A DNA stretch of 14,158 bases, from positions 1 to 14,158 of the forward strand of contig JAFAEH010000296.1 of assembly GCA_023424135.1 (NCBI GenBank), in the 5' to 3' direction. The notes under the pieces are model-generated. The model was not told the DNA's origin. It saw nothing but the letters and a program-made list of their open reading frames with translations, and ran no database searches. How positions within the stretch are numbered: the first letter of the stretch is position 1; each line of letters starts with the position of its first letter. The DNA is from Actinomycetes bacterium. GTDB taxonomy: Bacteria; Actinomycetota; Actinomycetes; Actinomycetales; Cellulomonadaceae. Positions 1 through 8,799 of this stretch are shown here, piece by piece. The position numbers were made by a program, and so were the translations under genes.

Positions 1-1149
1 CTGCACGCGCACCCGGAGCTCGCGCGCACCGAGGAGCGCACGACGCGCCTCGTCGCGGAGCGGCTGCGTGCGGCGGGCCTGACGCCGCACGTGCTGGCGG
101 GCTCGGGTCTGTGGTGCGACATCGGTCCGACGGTCGGCGCGGCCGGCAACCGCCGGGTCGCGCTGCGGGCCGACCTCGACGCGCTGCCGGTGCCGGACAC
201 GTGCGCCCTGCCGTGGGAGTCGACGCACCGTGGTGTCGCGCACGCGTGCGGGCACGACGTGCACACGACGGTCGTGCTCGGTGCGGGGCTCGCGCTCGCG
301 CGCGTGGCCGCGGACGGCGGTCTCGCGTCCGGCGTCCGGCTCGTGTTCCAGCCGGCCGAGGAGGTGCAGCCCGGCGGGTCGATCGACGTCATCAACGCGG
401 GCGGCCTCGACGGTGTGGGGCAGATCTTCTCGGTGCACTGCGACCCGAAGCTCGACGTCGGGCAGGTCGGGACGCGGATCGGGCCGATCACGTCGGCGTC
501 CGACGAGGTGACGGTGACGGTCACCGGGCCCGGGGGGCACACGTCGCGCCCGCACCTGACGGGGGACGTCGTGTTCGCGCTCGGGCAGGTCATCACGCAG
601 GTGCCGGCGGTGCTCGGGCGTCGCCTCGACCCGCGCTCGGGTGTGAACCTCACGTGGGGGGCGGTGCGGGCCGGGACGGTGCACAACGCGATCCCGTCGA
701 CGGGTGCCGTGATGGGCACGCTGCGCTGCCTCGACGTGCGCGCGTGGGAGGAGGCGTCGGCCGTGTTCGAGGGGGCCGTGCTCGACGTCGTGCGGCCGCT
801 GGGCGTCGAGGTCGAGGTCAAGCACCAGCGGGGCGTGCCGCCCGTCGAGAACCGCGCGGAGAGCACGGGGGTGCTCGAGGCGGCGGCGCGTGACGTGCTG
901 GGCCGGGAGTCGGTGACGCTGACCGAGCAGTCGCTCGGCGGTGAGGACTTCGCGTGGTACCTGACCAAGGTGCCGGGTGCGATGGCGCGCCTGGGCACAC
1001 GCACGCCGGGCGGACGCACGTACGACATCCACCAGGGTGACCTGCGGGTCGACGAGCGGGCCGTCGAGGCGGGCGCGCTGCTGCTCGCGCGGGCCGCGCA
1101 GCTCGCGGCCCGTCCGGCCCCGGCGCCGGCGGTCCGGCACGCCGGGTGA
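1..1149 (+). CDS. M20-family amidohydrolase (AmiA/AmiB-like), 5' end missing
   Basis: This is a metal-dependent amidohydrolase or peptidase of the M20D type, which hydrolyses amide bonds of N-acyl amino acids or similar small amides; the substrate cannot be told here. The frame is open from base 1 and already reads LHAHPELARTE, a typical N-terminal motif of the family, so only a short N-terminal piece lies outside the window; 382 residues are visible. Metal-ligand motifs are present: ACGHDVHT (about residue 80), QPAEE (about 118), the His in SVHCDP (about 145) and the late His in DIHQGD (about 344). GPGGHTSRPH marks the lid/dimerisation domain. The C-terminus is Ala/Pro-rich. It stands upstream of a nucleoside operon; from memory, amiA1/amiB1 of M. 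tuberculosis have the same company. The family is secure, but a role in nucleoside use is only inferred. Confidence 0.93.
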   Translation: MHAHPELARTEERTTRLVAERLRAAGLTPHVLAGSGLWCDIGPTVGAAGNRRVALRADLDALPVPDTCALPWESTHRGVAHACGHDVHTTVVLGAGLALARVAADGGLASGVRLVFQPAEEVQPGGSIDVINAGGLDGVGQIFSVHCDPKLDVGQVGTRIGPITSASDEVTVTVTGPGGHTSRPHLTGDVVFALGQVITQVPAVLGRRLDPRSGVNLTWGAVRAGTVHNAIPSTGAVMGTLRCLDVRAWEEASAVFEGAVLDVVRPLGVEVEVKHQRGVPPVENRAESTGVLEAAARDVLGRESVTLTEQSLGGEDFAWYLTKVPGAMARLGTRTPGGRTYDIHQGDLRVDERAVEAGALLLARAAQLAARPAPAPAVRHAG

Positions 1150-1215
1150 AACGCTCGTCTCGCCCTGCGGACGACCGGTCCGAGGCGCGGGATCAGGTTG
1201 CGAATTCATCACGGA

Positions 1216-1252
1216 ACCAGCGGCGATACCCGCTGGTAACAGCGCGGTGACC
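1216..1252. promoter_or_regulatory. Overlapping inverted repeats, candidate operator
   Basis: ACCAGCGG (1216-1223) and CCGCTGGT (1230-1237) form a perfect 8-bp inverted repeat around a 6-base spacer. The right arm also takes part in a second repeat, CGCTG-GTAA-CAGCG (1231-1244), and in an imperfect third one, GGTAAC (1235-1240) with GTGACC (1247-1252). Position upstream of the first operon gene, overlapping where a -35 box would fall, and the lack of a T-run favour a repressor site over a terminator. The nested design resembles operators of LacI- or GntR-type regulators, but no regulator gene is in the window and the assignment is inference. Confidence 0.4.
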
Positions 1253-1262
1253 TGCGCCTGCC

Positions 1263-1268
1263 TAGTGT
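1263..1268 (+). promoter_or_regulatory. Possible -10 box for the nucleoside operon
   Basis: TAGTGT fits the actinobacterial TANNNT -10 pattern and lies 112 bases before the GTG start of the lipoprotein gene. No convincing -35 hexamer sits 16-18 bases upstream; that stretch is occupied by the inverted repeats. This is a weak call from pattern alone. Confidence 0.25.
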
Positions 1269-1380
1269 CCGACGTGACGATGTCGACCGGCCCCGTGGCC
1301 GTCGGCGATGCGACGGCGCATCGACCGACGGAACGGTCATGCCGTGCGGCGCGACGACGAGAAGCAGGAGACGACCTGTC

Positions 1381-2475
1381 GTGAAGAAGATCATTCGAGT
1401 GGCCGCACTGGGTGGGGCGGTCGCCCTCGCGCTCGCGGCGTGTGGCAGTGCCCCCGACGAGTCGACCGGTGAGGCGACGGGCGGCAGCGGCGAGACCACG
1501 GCGGCCGGCGCCGACTTCACCGGGTGCATGGTCTCGGACTTCGGCGGGTTCGACGACAACTCGTTCAACCAGTCCGGTCTCGAGGGCCTCGAGCGCGCGC
1601 AGGACGAGCTCGGCATCGACGGCAAGACCGCCGAGTCGACCGACGCCGGTCAGTACACGACGAACATCGACTCGATGGTGCAGGCCGGCTGCGACCTCAT
1701 CATCACGGTCGGCTTCAACCTGGCCGACGCGACCGCGGCCTCGGCCGACGCCGACTCCGAGCAGCACTTCGCGCTGATCGACTCGGCCGTCGACCCGGCC
1801 CGCGACAACGTCAAGCCGCTGCTGTTCAACACGCAGGAGGCCGCGTACCTCGCCGGTTACGTCTCCGCCGCCGTCTCCGAGACGGGCAAGGTCGCGACGT
1901 TCGGCGGCATGCAGTTCCCGTCCGTGACGATCTTCATGGACGGCTTCTACGACGGCGTCCAGAAGTACAACGAGGACAACGGCACGGCCGTCGAGGTCCT
2001 CGGCTGGGACAAGGAGTCGCAGACGGGCACGTTCGCCGAGACGTTCGAGCTCGGCGGCCAGGGCACCGCGGTGTCCGAGGCGCTCATCGCCCAGGGCGCG
2101 GACGTGATCATGCCCGTCGCCGGCCCGGTCGGCGAGGAGACCATGGCCGCGGCCCAGGCCGCCGGCAACGTCCTGGTCGTCGGCGTCGACTCCGACGCGT
2201 ACGAGCAGGCCAAGTACGCCCAGTACCAGGGCATCATCCTCACCTCGGTGCTCAAGGGCATCAGCGCGTCCGTGTTCGACACGATCGCGAGCACGGTCGA
2301 CGGCTCGTTCTCGAACGAGCCCTACGTCGGGACGCTCGAGAACGACGGTGTCGGCATCGCGCCGTTCCACGACCTCGAGGACTCGGTCCCGGCCGACGTC
2401 GTCACGAAGATCGACGAGCTCAAGCTCCAGATCATCAGCGGCGACCTGGTCGTCGAGTCGCCCTCGCAGAACTGA
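1381..2475 (+). CDS. BMP/PnrA-family nucleoside-binding lipoprotein of an ABC transporter
   Basis: This is the extracellular substrate-binding lipoprotein of a nucleoside ABC importer, tethered to the outer face of the membrane. The GTG at 1381 is chosen over the upstream ATG at 1339 because it follows AGGAG by 10 bases and starts directly with a lipoprotein signal: KK near the N-terminus, a hydrophobic stretch to about residue 20, and lipobox LAAC with the modified Cys at 21. A Ser/Thr/Gly-rich tether (about 22-45) follows. The 364-residue protein then shows BMP-family motifs: VSDFGGFDDNSFNQSGLEGL (51-70), NTQEAAYLAGY in the middle, and VVGVDSD late in the chain. In characterised homologues (PnrA/TmpC, Bacillus NupN, Lactococcus BmpA) this family binds purine or other nucleosides. 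The neighbours are the ATPase, two permeases and nucleoside-degrading enzymes, which supports nucleosides as ligand. It is probably made in excess over the transporter because a hairpin follows it. Confidence 0.95.
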   Translation: MKKIIRVAALGGAVALALAACGSAPDESTGEATGGSGETTAAGADFTGCMVSDFGGFDDNSFNQSGLEGLERAQDELGIDGKTAESTDAGQYTTNIDSMVQAGCDLIITVGFNLADATAASADADSEQHFALIDSAVDPARDNVKPLLFNTQEAAYLAGYVSAAVSETGKVATFGGMQFPSVTIFMDGFYDGVQKYNEDNGTAVEVLGWDKESQTGTFAETFELGGQGTAVSEALIAQGADVIMPVAGPVGEETMAAAQAAGNVLVVGVDSDAYEQAKYAQYQGIILTSVLKGISASVFDTIASTVDGSFSNEPYVGTLENDGVGIAPFHDLEDSVPADVVTKIDELKLQIISGDLVVESPSQN

Positions 2476-2487
2476 CACCACGTCGAA

Positions 2488-2526
2488 CGCACCGCGGCCC
2501 GGGTCGAGGACCCGGGCCGCGGTGCG
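2488..2526 (+). terminator. 18-bp GC hairpin between binding-protein and ATPase genes
   Basis: A perfect 18-bp stem (2488-2505 with 2509-2526, starting CGCACCGCGG) closes over a three-base GAG loop, 12 bases after the lipoprotein stop. There is no T-run after it, so it is not a textbook intrinsic terminator. In operons coding for binding-protein transporters such hairpins often act as partial terminators or protect the upstream message from 3' decay, giving more binding protein than transporter. Structure is seen directly; function is inferred. Confidence 0.7.
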
Positions 2527-2558
2527 CCCGCCCGGCGGCGGGACGCACGGCACGCGGC

Positions 2559-2573
2559 GTGCCACAGTGGCAC
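2559..2573. promoter_or_regulatory. 15-base palindrome upstream of the ATPase gene
   Basis: GTGCCAC-A-GTGGCAC is a perfect palindrome ending 26 bases before the ATPase ATG. Its left arm also pairs with GGCACG at 2549-2554 (CGTGCC at 2558-2563), so two alternative small hairpins share one arm. It may be an operator for an internal promoter or an RNA element. No function is established. Confidence 0.35.
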
Positions 2574-2599
2574 CACGAGGTGCAGGAGGAACCACGCAC

Positions 2600-4182
<1,583 letters not shown>

Positions 4183-4186
<4 letters not shown>

Positions 4187-5406
4187 CGTCCGCGCAGCAG
4201 ACGCAGGAGCCGGCGCCCGCCGCGCCTGCGGACGACGCCGCGCACCGCGAGCCGGTGCTGCGGCAGATCCTGTCCAGCAGCGGCACGCTCGTCGCGCTGT
4301 CCGTGCTCCTCGCGCTCGTCGTCGCCGCCGTGCTCATCGCGCTCGCCGACCCCGACGCGCAGGCCGCGATGGGCTACTTCTTCGCGCGGCCCGGCGACTT
4401 CTTCGCGGCGTCGTGGGACGCCGTGTACGGCGCCTACTCGTCGCTGTTCCGCGGTGCCGTCTTCGACCCGCAGGCCGCGACGTTCCAGCGTGCGGTCCGC
4501 CCGTTCACCGAGACGCTGACCGCGGCCACGCCCCTGATCTTCGCGGGCCTCGGCCTGGCGGTCGCGTTCCGCTCCGGGCTGTTCAACATCGGCGCCCAGG
4601 GGCAGGTCGTGCTCGGTGCGACGTTCGCGGCGTTCGCGGGGTTCACGTTCCACCTGCCGCCGGTCGTGCACATGGTCGTCGCCCTCGTCTTCGGTGTGGT
4701 CGCCGGCGCCCTGTGGGCCGGGATCGCGGGTGTGCTCAAGGCACGCACGGGGGCCAACGAGGTCATCGTGACGATCATGCTCAACTCGATCGCCGGGTTC
4801 CTCATGGCGTACCTGCTGACGACGTCGGCGTTCAAGCGGCCCGGCAGCAACCCCATCAGCCCGGTCCTCGACGCCAACGCGATGTTCCCCCGGCTGCTCG
4901 GTGACGGGTTCCGCCTGCACCTGGGCTTCGTGCTCGCGCTGCTCGCCGCGTGGGGCGTGTGGTGGCTCCTGGAGCGGTCGTCGGACGGCTTCCGGTTCCG
5001 CGCGGTGGGCCTCAACCCCGACGCCGCCCGGACCGCCGGCATCCGCATCAACTCCGTGTACGTCAAGGTCATGCTCGTCGCCGGCGCGCTCGCCGGCATG
5101 GGCGGCGTCAGCCAGGTGCTCGGCACCGAGGGCGTGCTGCAGGAGGGCGTCGCGGGGTCGATCGGGTTCGACGCGATCACGGTCGCGCTGCTGGGCCGCT
5201 CGACGCCGGTCGGCACGGTCCTGGCCGCGCTGCTGTTCGGTGCGCTGCGCGCCGGGTCGCCGCTCATGCAGACCGTCAGCGGCACGCCCATCGACATCGT
5301 GCTCGTCGTCCAGGCGATCATCGTGCTGCTCATCGCCGCGCCGCCGCTGGTCCGCACGATCTTCCGTCTCCCCGCCCCGTCGAGCACCCGTGAGGTGACC
5401 GCATGA
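4183..5406 (+). CDS. Nucleoside ABC transporter permease 1
   Basis: This is the first membrane subunit of the importer, of the BPD_transp_2 type (like Bacillus NupP and the LivH/RbsC group). The 407 residues begin with a hydrophilic Ala/Pro-rich tail of about 30, then a transmembrane helix (35-55), a long extracytoplasmic stretch (about 56-110) and a dense series of helices from 111 on. Family motifs are FNIGAQGQ (134-141) and ANEVIVTIMLNSIAGF (191-206), with LGLNPDAARTAG-like sequence (VGLNPDAARTAGI) marking the cytoplasmic loop that touches the ATPase. ATG 4183 overlaps the ATPase stop; the purine-rich GAGGGGAG at 4169-4176 can serve as ribosome binding site. The stop overlaps the next permease start. 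The partner subunit is the following gene, with which it should form a heterodimer. Confidence 0.94.
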
Positions 5407-6698
5407 CCACGGTCGTCGCGCCCGAGCCGGGCGGGCTGGTGGACACCCCCACACCCGTCCAGGCGCGGATCAGCTGGAAGGCGCCGATCACCTACGGCGT
5501 CCTCGGCCTGCTGTCCCTGCTGTGCTTCGGGGTGTTCACCCCCGGCGGGCACACCTCGACGTTCGTCGTGTCGACCGCCGCGGACGCCGTGCAGATCGCG
5601 CCCGTCGTCGTCCCGTCGCGCACGTCGGTCGTGCTGCTCTCGCTCGTCGTGCTCGCCGCCGCCGCGTACGCCGCGTGGGCGGCCTCGCGCCGCCGGCACG
5701 TCGGCGCGTGGCTGCCGGTCGTCGTCGGTGCGGGTGTCGTGCTGTCGTTCCTCGTGTGGGCCGCCGCGGGCAAGGAGCGGCCGATCACGTTCACGACGCT
5801 GCTCGTCAGCGGGCTCGTGCTCTCCCTGCCGCTGGTGTTCGGGGCGATGGCCGGTCTGCTGTGCGAGCGCTCCGGCATCATCAACATCGCGATCGAGGGG
5901 CAGCTGCTCGGCGGGGCGTTCCTCGCGGCCGTCGTCGCGACCGTCGCGGGCAACCCCTACGCGGGGCTGGTCGCCGCACCGCTCGCGGGCGTCCTCGTCG
6001 CGGCGCTGCTCGCGTGGTTCTCCATCACGTACCGGGTGAACCAGATCATCGTCGGCGTCGTGCTCAACGTGCTCGTCATCGGCCTGACGAGCTTCCTGTT
6101 CTCCGCGGTGCTCTCGCAGGACATCGGGGGTCTGAACTCCCCGGGACGCCTGCCGACGCTGCCGATCCCGTTCCTGTCGGAGATCCCGGTGCTCGGGCCC
6201 GTGCTGTTCCGCCAGAACATCCTCGTCTACCTCATGTTCGTCACGGTCGCGGTGCTGCAGGTCATGGTGTTCCGCAGCCGCTGGGGCCTGCGGATGCGCT
6301 CGGTCGGCGAGCACCCCAAGGCCGCGGACACGGTCGGGATCGACGTCAACCGCACGCGCTGGCGCAACACGCTCCTGGGTGGCGCCGTCGCCGGCCTCGG
6401 CGGTGCGGCGTTCACGATCGCGGCCGGGCTGTCCTTCCAGAAGGAGATGACCGGGGGCAAGGGGTACATCGCGCTCGCCGCGATGATCCTCGGACGCTGG
6501 AGCCCCAACGGTGCGCTCGCCGCGGCCGTGCTGTTCGGCTTCGCCGACACGCTGCGGGTGGGCCTGTCACTGGTGAACACGGGCGTGCCCAGCCAGTTCC
6601 TCGCGATGCTGCCGTACCTCGCGACGATCTTCGCGGTCGCCGGGCTCGTCGGGCGGGTGCGCCCGCCGGCCGCCGAGGGCGTGCCGTACCCCAAGTGA
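5403..6698 (+). CDS. Nucleoside ABC transporter permease 2 with extended N-terminus
   Basis: This is the second membrane subunit of the importer (NupQ/YufQ type). The family core starts near residue 127 and includes CERSGIINIAIEGQ (154-167), RVNQIIVGVVLNVL (211-224) and VGEHPKAADTVGI, the loop expected to contact the ATPase. Before the core there are about 125 additional residues with three hydrophobic segments (about 28-46, 74-95 and 102-122). The characterised Bacillus-type subunit is, from memory, only a little over 300 residues, so 431 residues is long; similar lengths are common in actinobacteria. ATG 5403 overlaps the stop of permease 1 (ATGA), which supports this start and coupled, near-equal synthesis of the two permeases. 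It is followed after 34 bases by cdd. Confidence 0.94.
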   Translation: MTTVVAPEPGGLVDTPTPVQARISWKAPITYGVLGLLSLLCFGVFTPGGHTSTFVVSTAADAVQIAPVVVPSRTSVVLLSLVVLAAAAYAAWAASRRRHVGAWLPVVVGAGVVLSFLVWAAAGKERPITFTTLLVSGLVLSLPLVFGAMAGLLCERSGIINIAIEGQLLGGAFLAAVVATVAGNPYAGLVAAPLAGVLVAALLAWFSITYRVNQIIVGVVLNVLVIGLTSFLFSAVLSQDIGGLNSPGRLPTLPIPFLSEIPVLGPVLFRQNILVYLMFVTVAVLQVMVFRSRWGLRMRSVGEHPKAADTVGIDVNRTRWRNTLLGGAVAGLGGAAFTIAAGLSFQKEMTGGKGYIALAAMILGRWSPNGALAAAVLFGFADTLRVGLSLVNTGVPSQFLAMLPYLATIFAVAGLVGRVRPPAAEGVPYPK

Positions 6699-6732
6699 CA
6701 CCGACCCGTACGACGACACCGAGGTGGACCAC

Positions 6733-7152
6733 GTGAGCACCACCGTCGACTGGGACGCGCTGCGCGCAGCGGCCCGCGACGTCATGACCCGCGCCTACGC
6801 GCCGTACTCGCGCTTCCCCGTCGGCGCCGCCGCGCTCGTCGACGACGGGCGCACGGTCGTCGGCTGCAACGTCGAGAACGCGTCCTACGGCGTGGGGCTG
6901 TGCGCCGAGTGCAGCCTCGTGTCGATGCTGCACGTCACCGGCGGCGGTCGGCTCGTCGCGTTCACGTGCGTCGACGGGCACGGGGACGTGCTCATGCCGT
7001 GCGGACGCTGCCGTCAGCTGCTGTACGAGCACGGCGGACCCGCCCTGCTCGTCGAGACCGTCGGCGGGATCCGCCCGATGAGCGAGGTGCTGCCCGACGC
7101 GTTCGGGCCGGACGACCTGGTGGAGCGGGGCCCCGGCCCCGGAGGAGAGTGA
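6733..7152 (+). CDS. cdd: Cytidine deaminase
   Basis: This enzyme hydrolytically deaminates cytidine and deoxycytidine to uridine and deoxyuridine in the cytoplasm. It has the zinc and catalytic motifs of the homotetrameric class: CAE at 57-59 (Cys ligand and proton-shuttle Glu) and PCGRC at 89-93 (two Cys ligands), plus the substrate-binding NVENASYG (46-53). That three-Cys ligand set is typical of Bacillus-type Cdd. GTG 6733 is preferred because GAGGTGG (6721-6727) precedes it at ribosome-binding distance, giving 139 residues; an in-frame GTG at 6724 would lie inside that site and add three residues. Its uridine products feed the phosphorylase encoded 5 bases downstream. Confidence 0.95.
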   Translation: MSTTVDWDALRAAARDVMTRAYAPYSRFPVGAAALVDDGRTVVGCNVENASYGVGLCAECSLVSMLHVTGGGRLVAFTCVDGHGDVLMPCGRCRQLLYEHGGPALLVETVGGIRPMSEVLPDAFGPDDLVERGPGPGGE

Positions 7153-7157
7153 CACGC

Positions 7158-8453
7158 ATGAACGAGCCGTTCGACGCGGTCGACGTCATCGTCGCCAAGC
7201 GCGACGGGCACCGGCTGAGCGACCCCCAGATCGACTGGGTCGTCGACGCCTACACGCGCGGCGTCGTCGCCGACGAGCAGATGTCCTCGCTCGCGATGGC
7301 GATCCTGCTCAACGGCATGGACCGCCCGGAGATCGCGCGGTGGACCGCCGCGATGATCGCCAGCGGCGAGCGCATGGACTTCTCGGGCCTGTCGCGCCCG
7401 ACGTCCGACAAGCACTCGACGGGCGGGGTCGGGGACAAGATCACGCTGCCGCTCGCGCCGCTGGTCGCGGTGTTCGGCGTCGCCGTCCCGCAGCTCTCGG
7501 GCCGCGGGCTGGGACACACGGGCGGCACGCTCGACAAGCTCGAGTCCATCCCCGGGTGGCGTGCGGCCCTGAGCAACGACGAGATGATGCGTCAGCTCGA
7601 GGAGGTCGGCGCGGTGATCTGCCAGGCCGGCTCGGGGCTCGCACCCGCCGACCGCAAGCTCTACGCGCTGCGCGACGTGACGGGCACGGTCGAGGCGATC
7701 CCGCTGATCGCGTCGTCGATCATGAGCAAGAAGATCGCCGAGGGCACCGGCTCGCTCGTGCTCGACGTCAAGGTCGGCTCCGGGGCGTTCATGAAGGACG
7801 CCGAGCGTGCTGGCGAGCTCGCGCGCACGATGGTCGAGCTCGGCACGGACGCGGGTGTGCGCACGGTCGCGCTGCTCACCGACATGTCGACGCCGCTGGG
7901 CCTGACGGCGGGCAACGCGCTCGAGGTCCGCGAGTCGGTCGAGGTGCTGGCCGGCGGGGGGCCCGCCGACGTCGTCGAGCTCACCGTGGCCCTGGCCCGC
8001 GAGATGCTCGACGCCGCGGGACGCCCCGACGCGGACCCCGCCGCCGCGCTCGCCGACGGGCGGGCGATGGACGTGTGGCGCGCGATGATCGCGGCGCAGG
8101 GCGGCGACCCCGACGCGACGCTGCCGGTCGCGCGCGAGACCGAGCAGGTCCTCGCGGAGCGCGACGGGGTCCTGACCACGCTCGACGCGTACGCCGTCGG
8201 CGTAGCCGCGTGGCGGCTGGGGGCCGGCCGTGCGCGCAAGGAGGACCCCGTGCAGGCCGGTGCGGGCGTCGAGCTGCACGCCCGACCGGGCGACGTCGTA
8301 CGGGCCGGTCAGCCGCTGCTCACGCTGCACACCGACACCCCGGAGCGGTTCGCGCGCGCCCGCGAGGCGCTCGCGGGAGGCGTCGTCGTCGACCCTGCGG
8401 GCACGGCCGGGGAGCGACGTGCGCTCGTGCTCGACCGGGTCGCGGCGCACTGA
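7158..8453 (+). CDS. deoA: Thymidine / pyrimidine-nucleoside phosphorylase
   Basis: It phosphorolyses thymidine and deoxyuridine (and perhaps uridine) to the free base and (deoxy)ribose-1-phosphate. The 431 residues show the family's phosphate and nucleoside motifs: SDKHSTGGVGDK (83-94), SGRGLGHTGGTLDKLESIPG (114-133) and KKIAEGTGSLVLDVKVGSG in the alpha/beta domain. The small C-terminal domain carries ARKEDPVQAGAGVELHARPGD. The length and motifs fit both DeoA and the broader Pdp; sequence alone does not settle whether uridine is also used. ATG 7158 has GGAGGAG (7141-7147) about 10 bases upstream; GTG 7149 lies too close to that site. It starts 5 bases after the cdd stop, so the pair is cotranscribed. 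Confidence 0.95.
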   Translation: MNEPFDAVDVIVAKRDGHRLSDPQIDWVVDAYTRGVVADEQMSSLAMAILLNGMDRPEIARWTAAMIASGERMDFSGLSRPTSDKHSTGGVGDKITLPLAPLVAVFGVAVPQLSGRGLGHTGGTLDKLESIPGWRAALSNDEMMRQLEEVGAVICQAGSGLAPADRKLYALRDVTGTVEAIPLIASSIMSKKIAEGTGSLVLDVKVGSGAFMKDAERAGELARTMVELGTDAGVRTVALLTDMSTPLGLTAGNALEVRESVEVLAGGGPADVVELTVALAREMLDAAGRPDADPAAALADGRAMDVWRAMIAAQGGDPDATLPVARETEQVLAERDGVLTTLDAYAVGVAAWRLGAGRARKEDPVQAGAGVELHARPGDVVRAGQPLLTLHTDTPERFARAREALAGGVVVDPAGTAGERRALVLDRVAAH

Positions 8454-8476
8454 GTCGCCGCGCACCGAGTCGCCGC
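8447..8476 (+). repeat. 15-base tandem duplication across the deoA stop
   Basis: GCACTGAGTCGCCGC (8447-8461) is followed at once by GCACCGAGTCGCCGC (8462-8476), differing at one base. The first unit contains the deoA stop codon. It looks like a small slippage duplication; no function is evident. The rest of the 103-base gap to the next gene (8454-8556) holds only the ribosome binding site of that gene. Confidence 0.7.
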
Positions 8477-8556
8477 ACCCCCACGGGTCGCGTCGCCCCG
8501 GACCGCGGGCCACGATGAAGGACGTCCCCAGCCGACGCACGACCCCAGGAGGAGCC

Positions 8557-8799
8557 ATGAGCACCGTTCCCGGACCGCAGTCCTGGCGGGACGCCGGGCT
8601 GGCGCCGGTCGATACGCAGGAGCCGCTGCGCCTGACCGACGTCGACGCGGACGACGTCCCCGACGGTCGTGACGCCGAGGAGTACGCCCCGCCGCCGGCG
8701 CGCGCCGACCTCGAGGGGCAGGCCGAGGAGGCGGACGTCGTCGAGCAGGCGCAGGAGGTCCCGCTGGACGACGAGGACGGCGAGGGCACGGACGCGTGA
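8557..8799 (+). CDS. Small acidic protein of unknown function
   Basis: I do not recognise a characterised family. ATG 8557 follows a near-perfect AGGAGGAG (8547-8554) and the frame runs 80 residues to a stop that overlaps the adenosine deaminase start (GTGA, 8796-8799); this site and overlap are strong signs of a real, translated gene. The protein is very rich in Asp, Glu and Ala, with no Cys, no membrane segment and no signal peptide, and is probably largely disordered. The N-terminal part has WRDAGLAP and a DVDADDVPDGRD acidic stretch; the C-terminal part, ADVVEQAQEVPLDDED, resembles tails I recall from small uncharacterised actinobacterial proteins (unverified). It may mainly provide translational coupling for add or interact with a neighbouring enzyme; both are guesses. 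Confidence 0.75.
   Translation: MSTVPGPQSWRDAGLAPVDTQEPLRLTDVDADDVPDGRDAEEYAPPPARADLEGQAEEADVVEQAQEVPLDDEDGEGTDA

Larger units (their letters stand above)
1150..1380. other. Intergenic control region before the nucleoside operon
   Basis: These 231 bases hold no credible gene. After the amidohydrolase stop there is only a weak 5-bp hairpin (CGGAC 1168-1172 with GTCCG 1178-1182), so there is no clear terminator. The middle holds a group of overlapping inverted repeats (1216-1252), followed by a possible -10 hexamer. AGGAG at 1366-1370 is the ribosome binding site for the lipoprotein gene. The region is less GC-rich around 1198-1215 (TTGCGAATTCATCA) than its surroundings, as expected for a promoter zone. 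Confidence 0.6.

Noticed and set aside
1168..1182. Terminator after the amidohydrolase gene
   Set aside because: The stem is only 5 bp and no T-run follows; it is no better than chance in sequence this GC-rich.
1339..1380. Upstream ATG start for the binding lipoprotein
   Set aside because: It would place an Arg-rich 14-residue extension before a standard lipoprotein signal and has no good ribosome binding site; GTG 1381 has AGGAG at the right distance.
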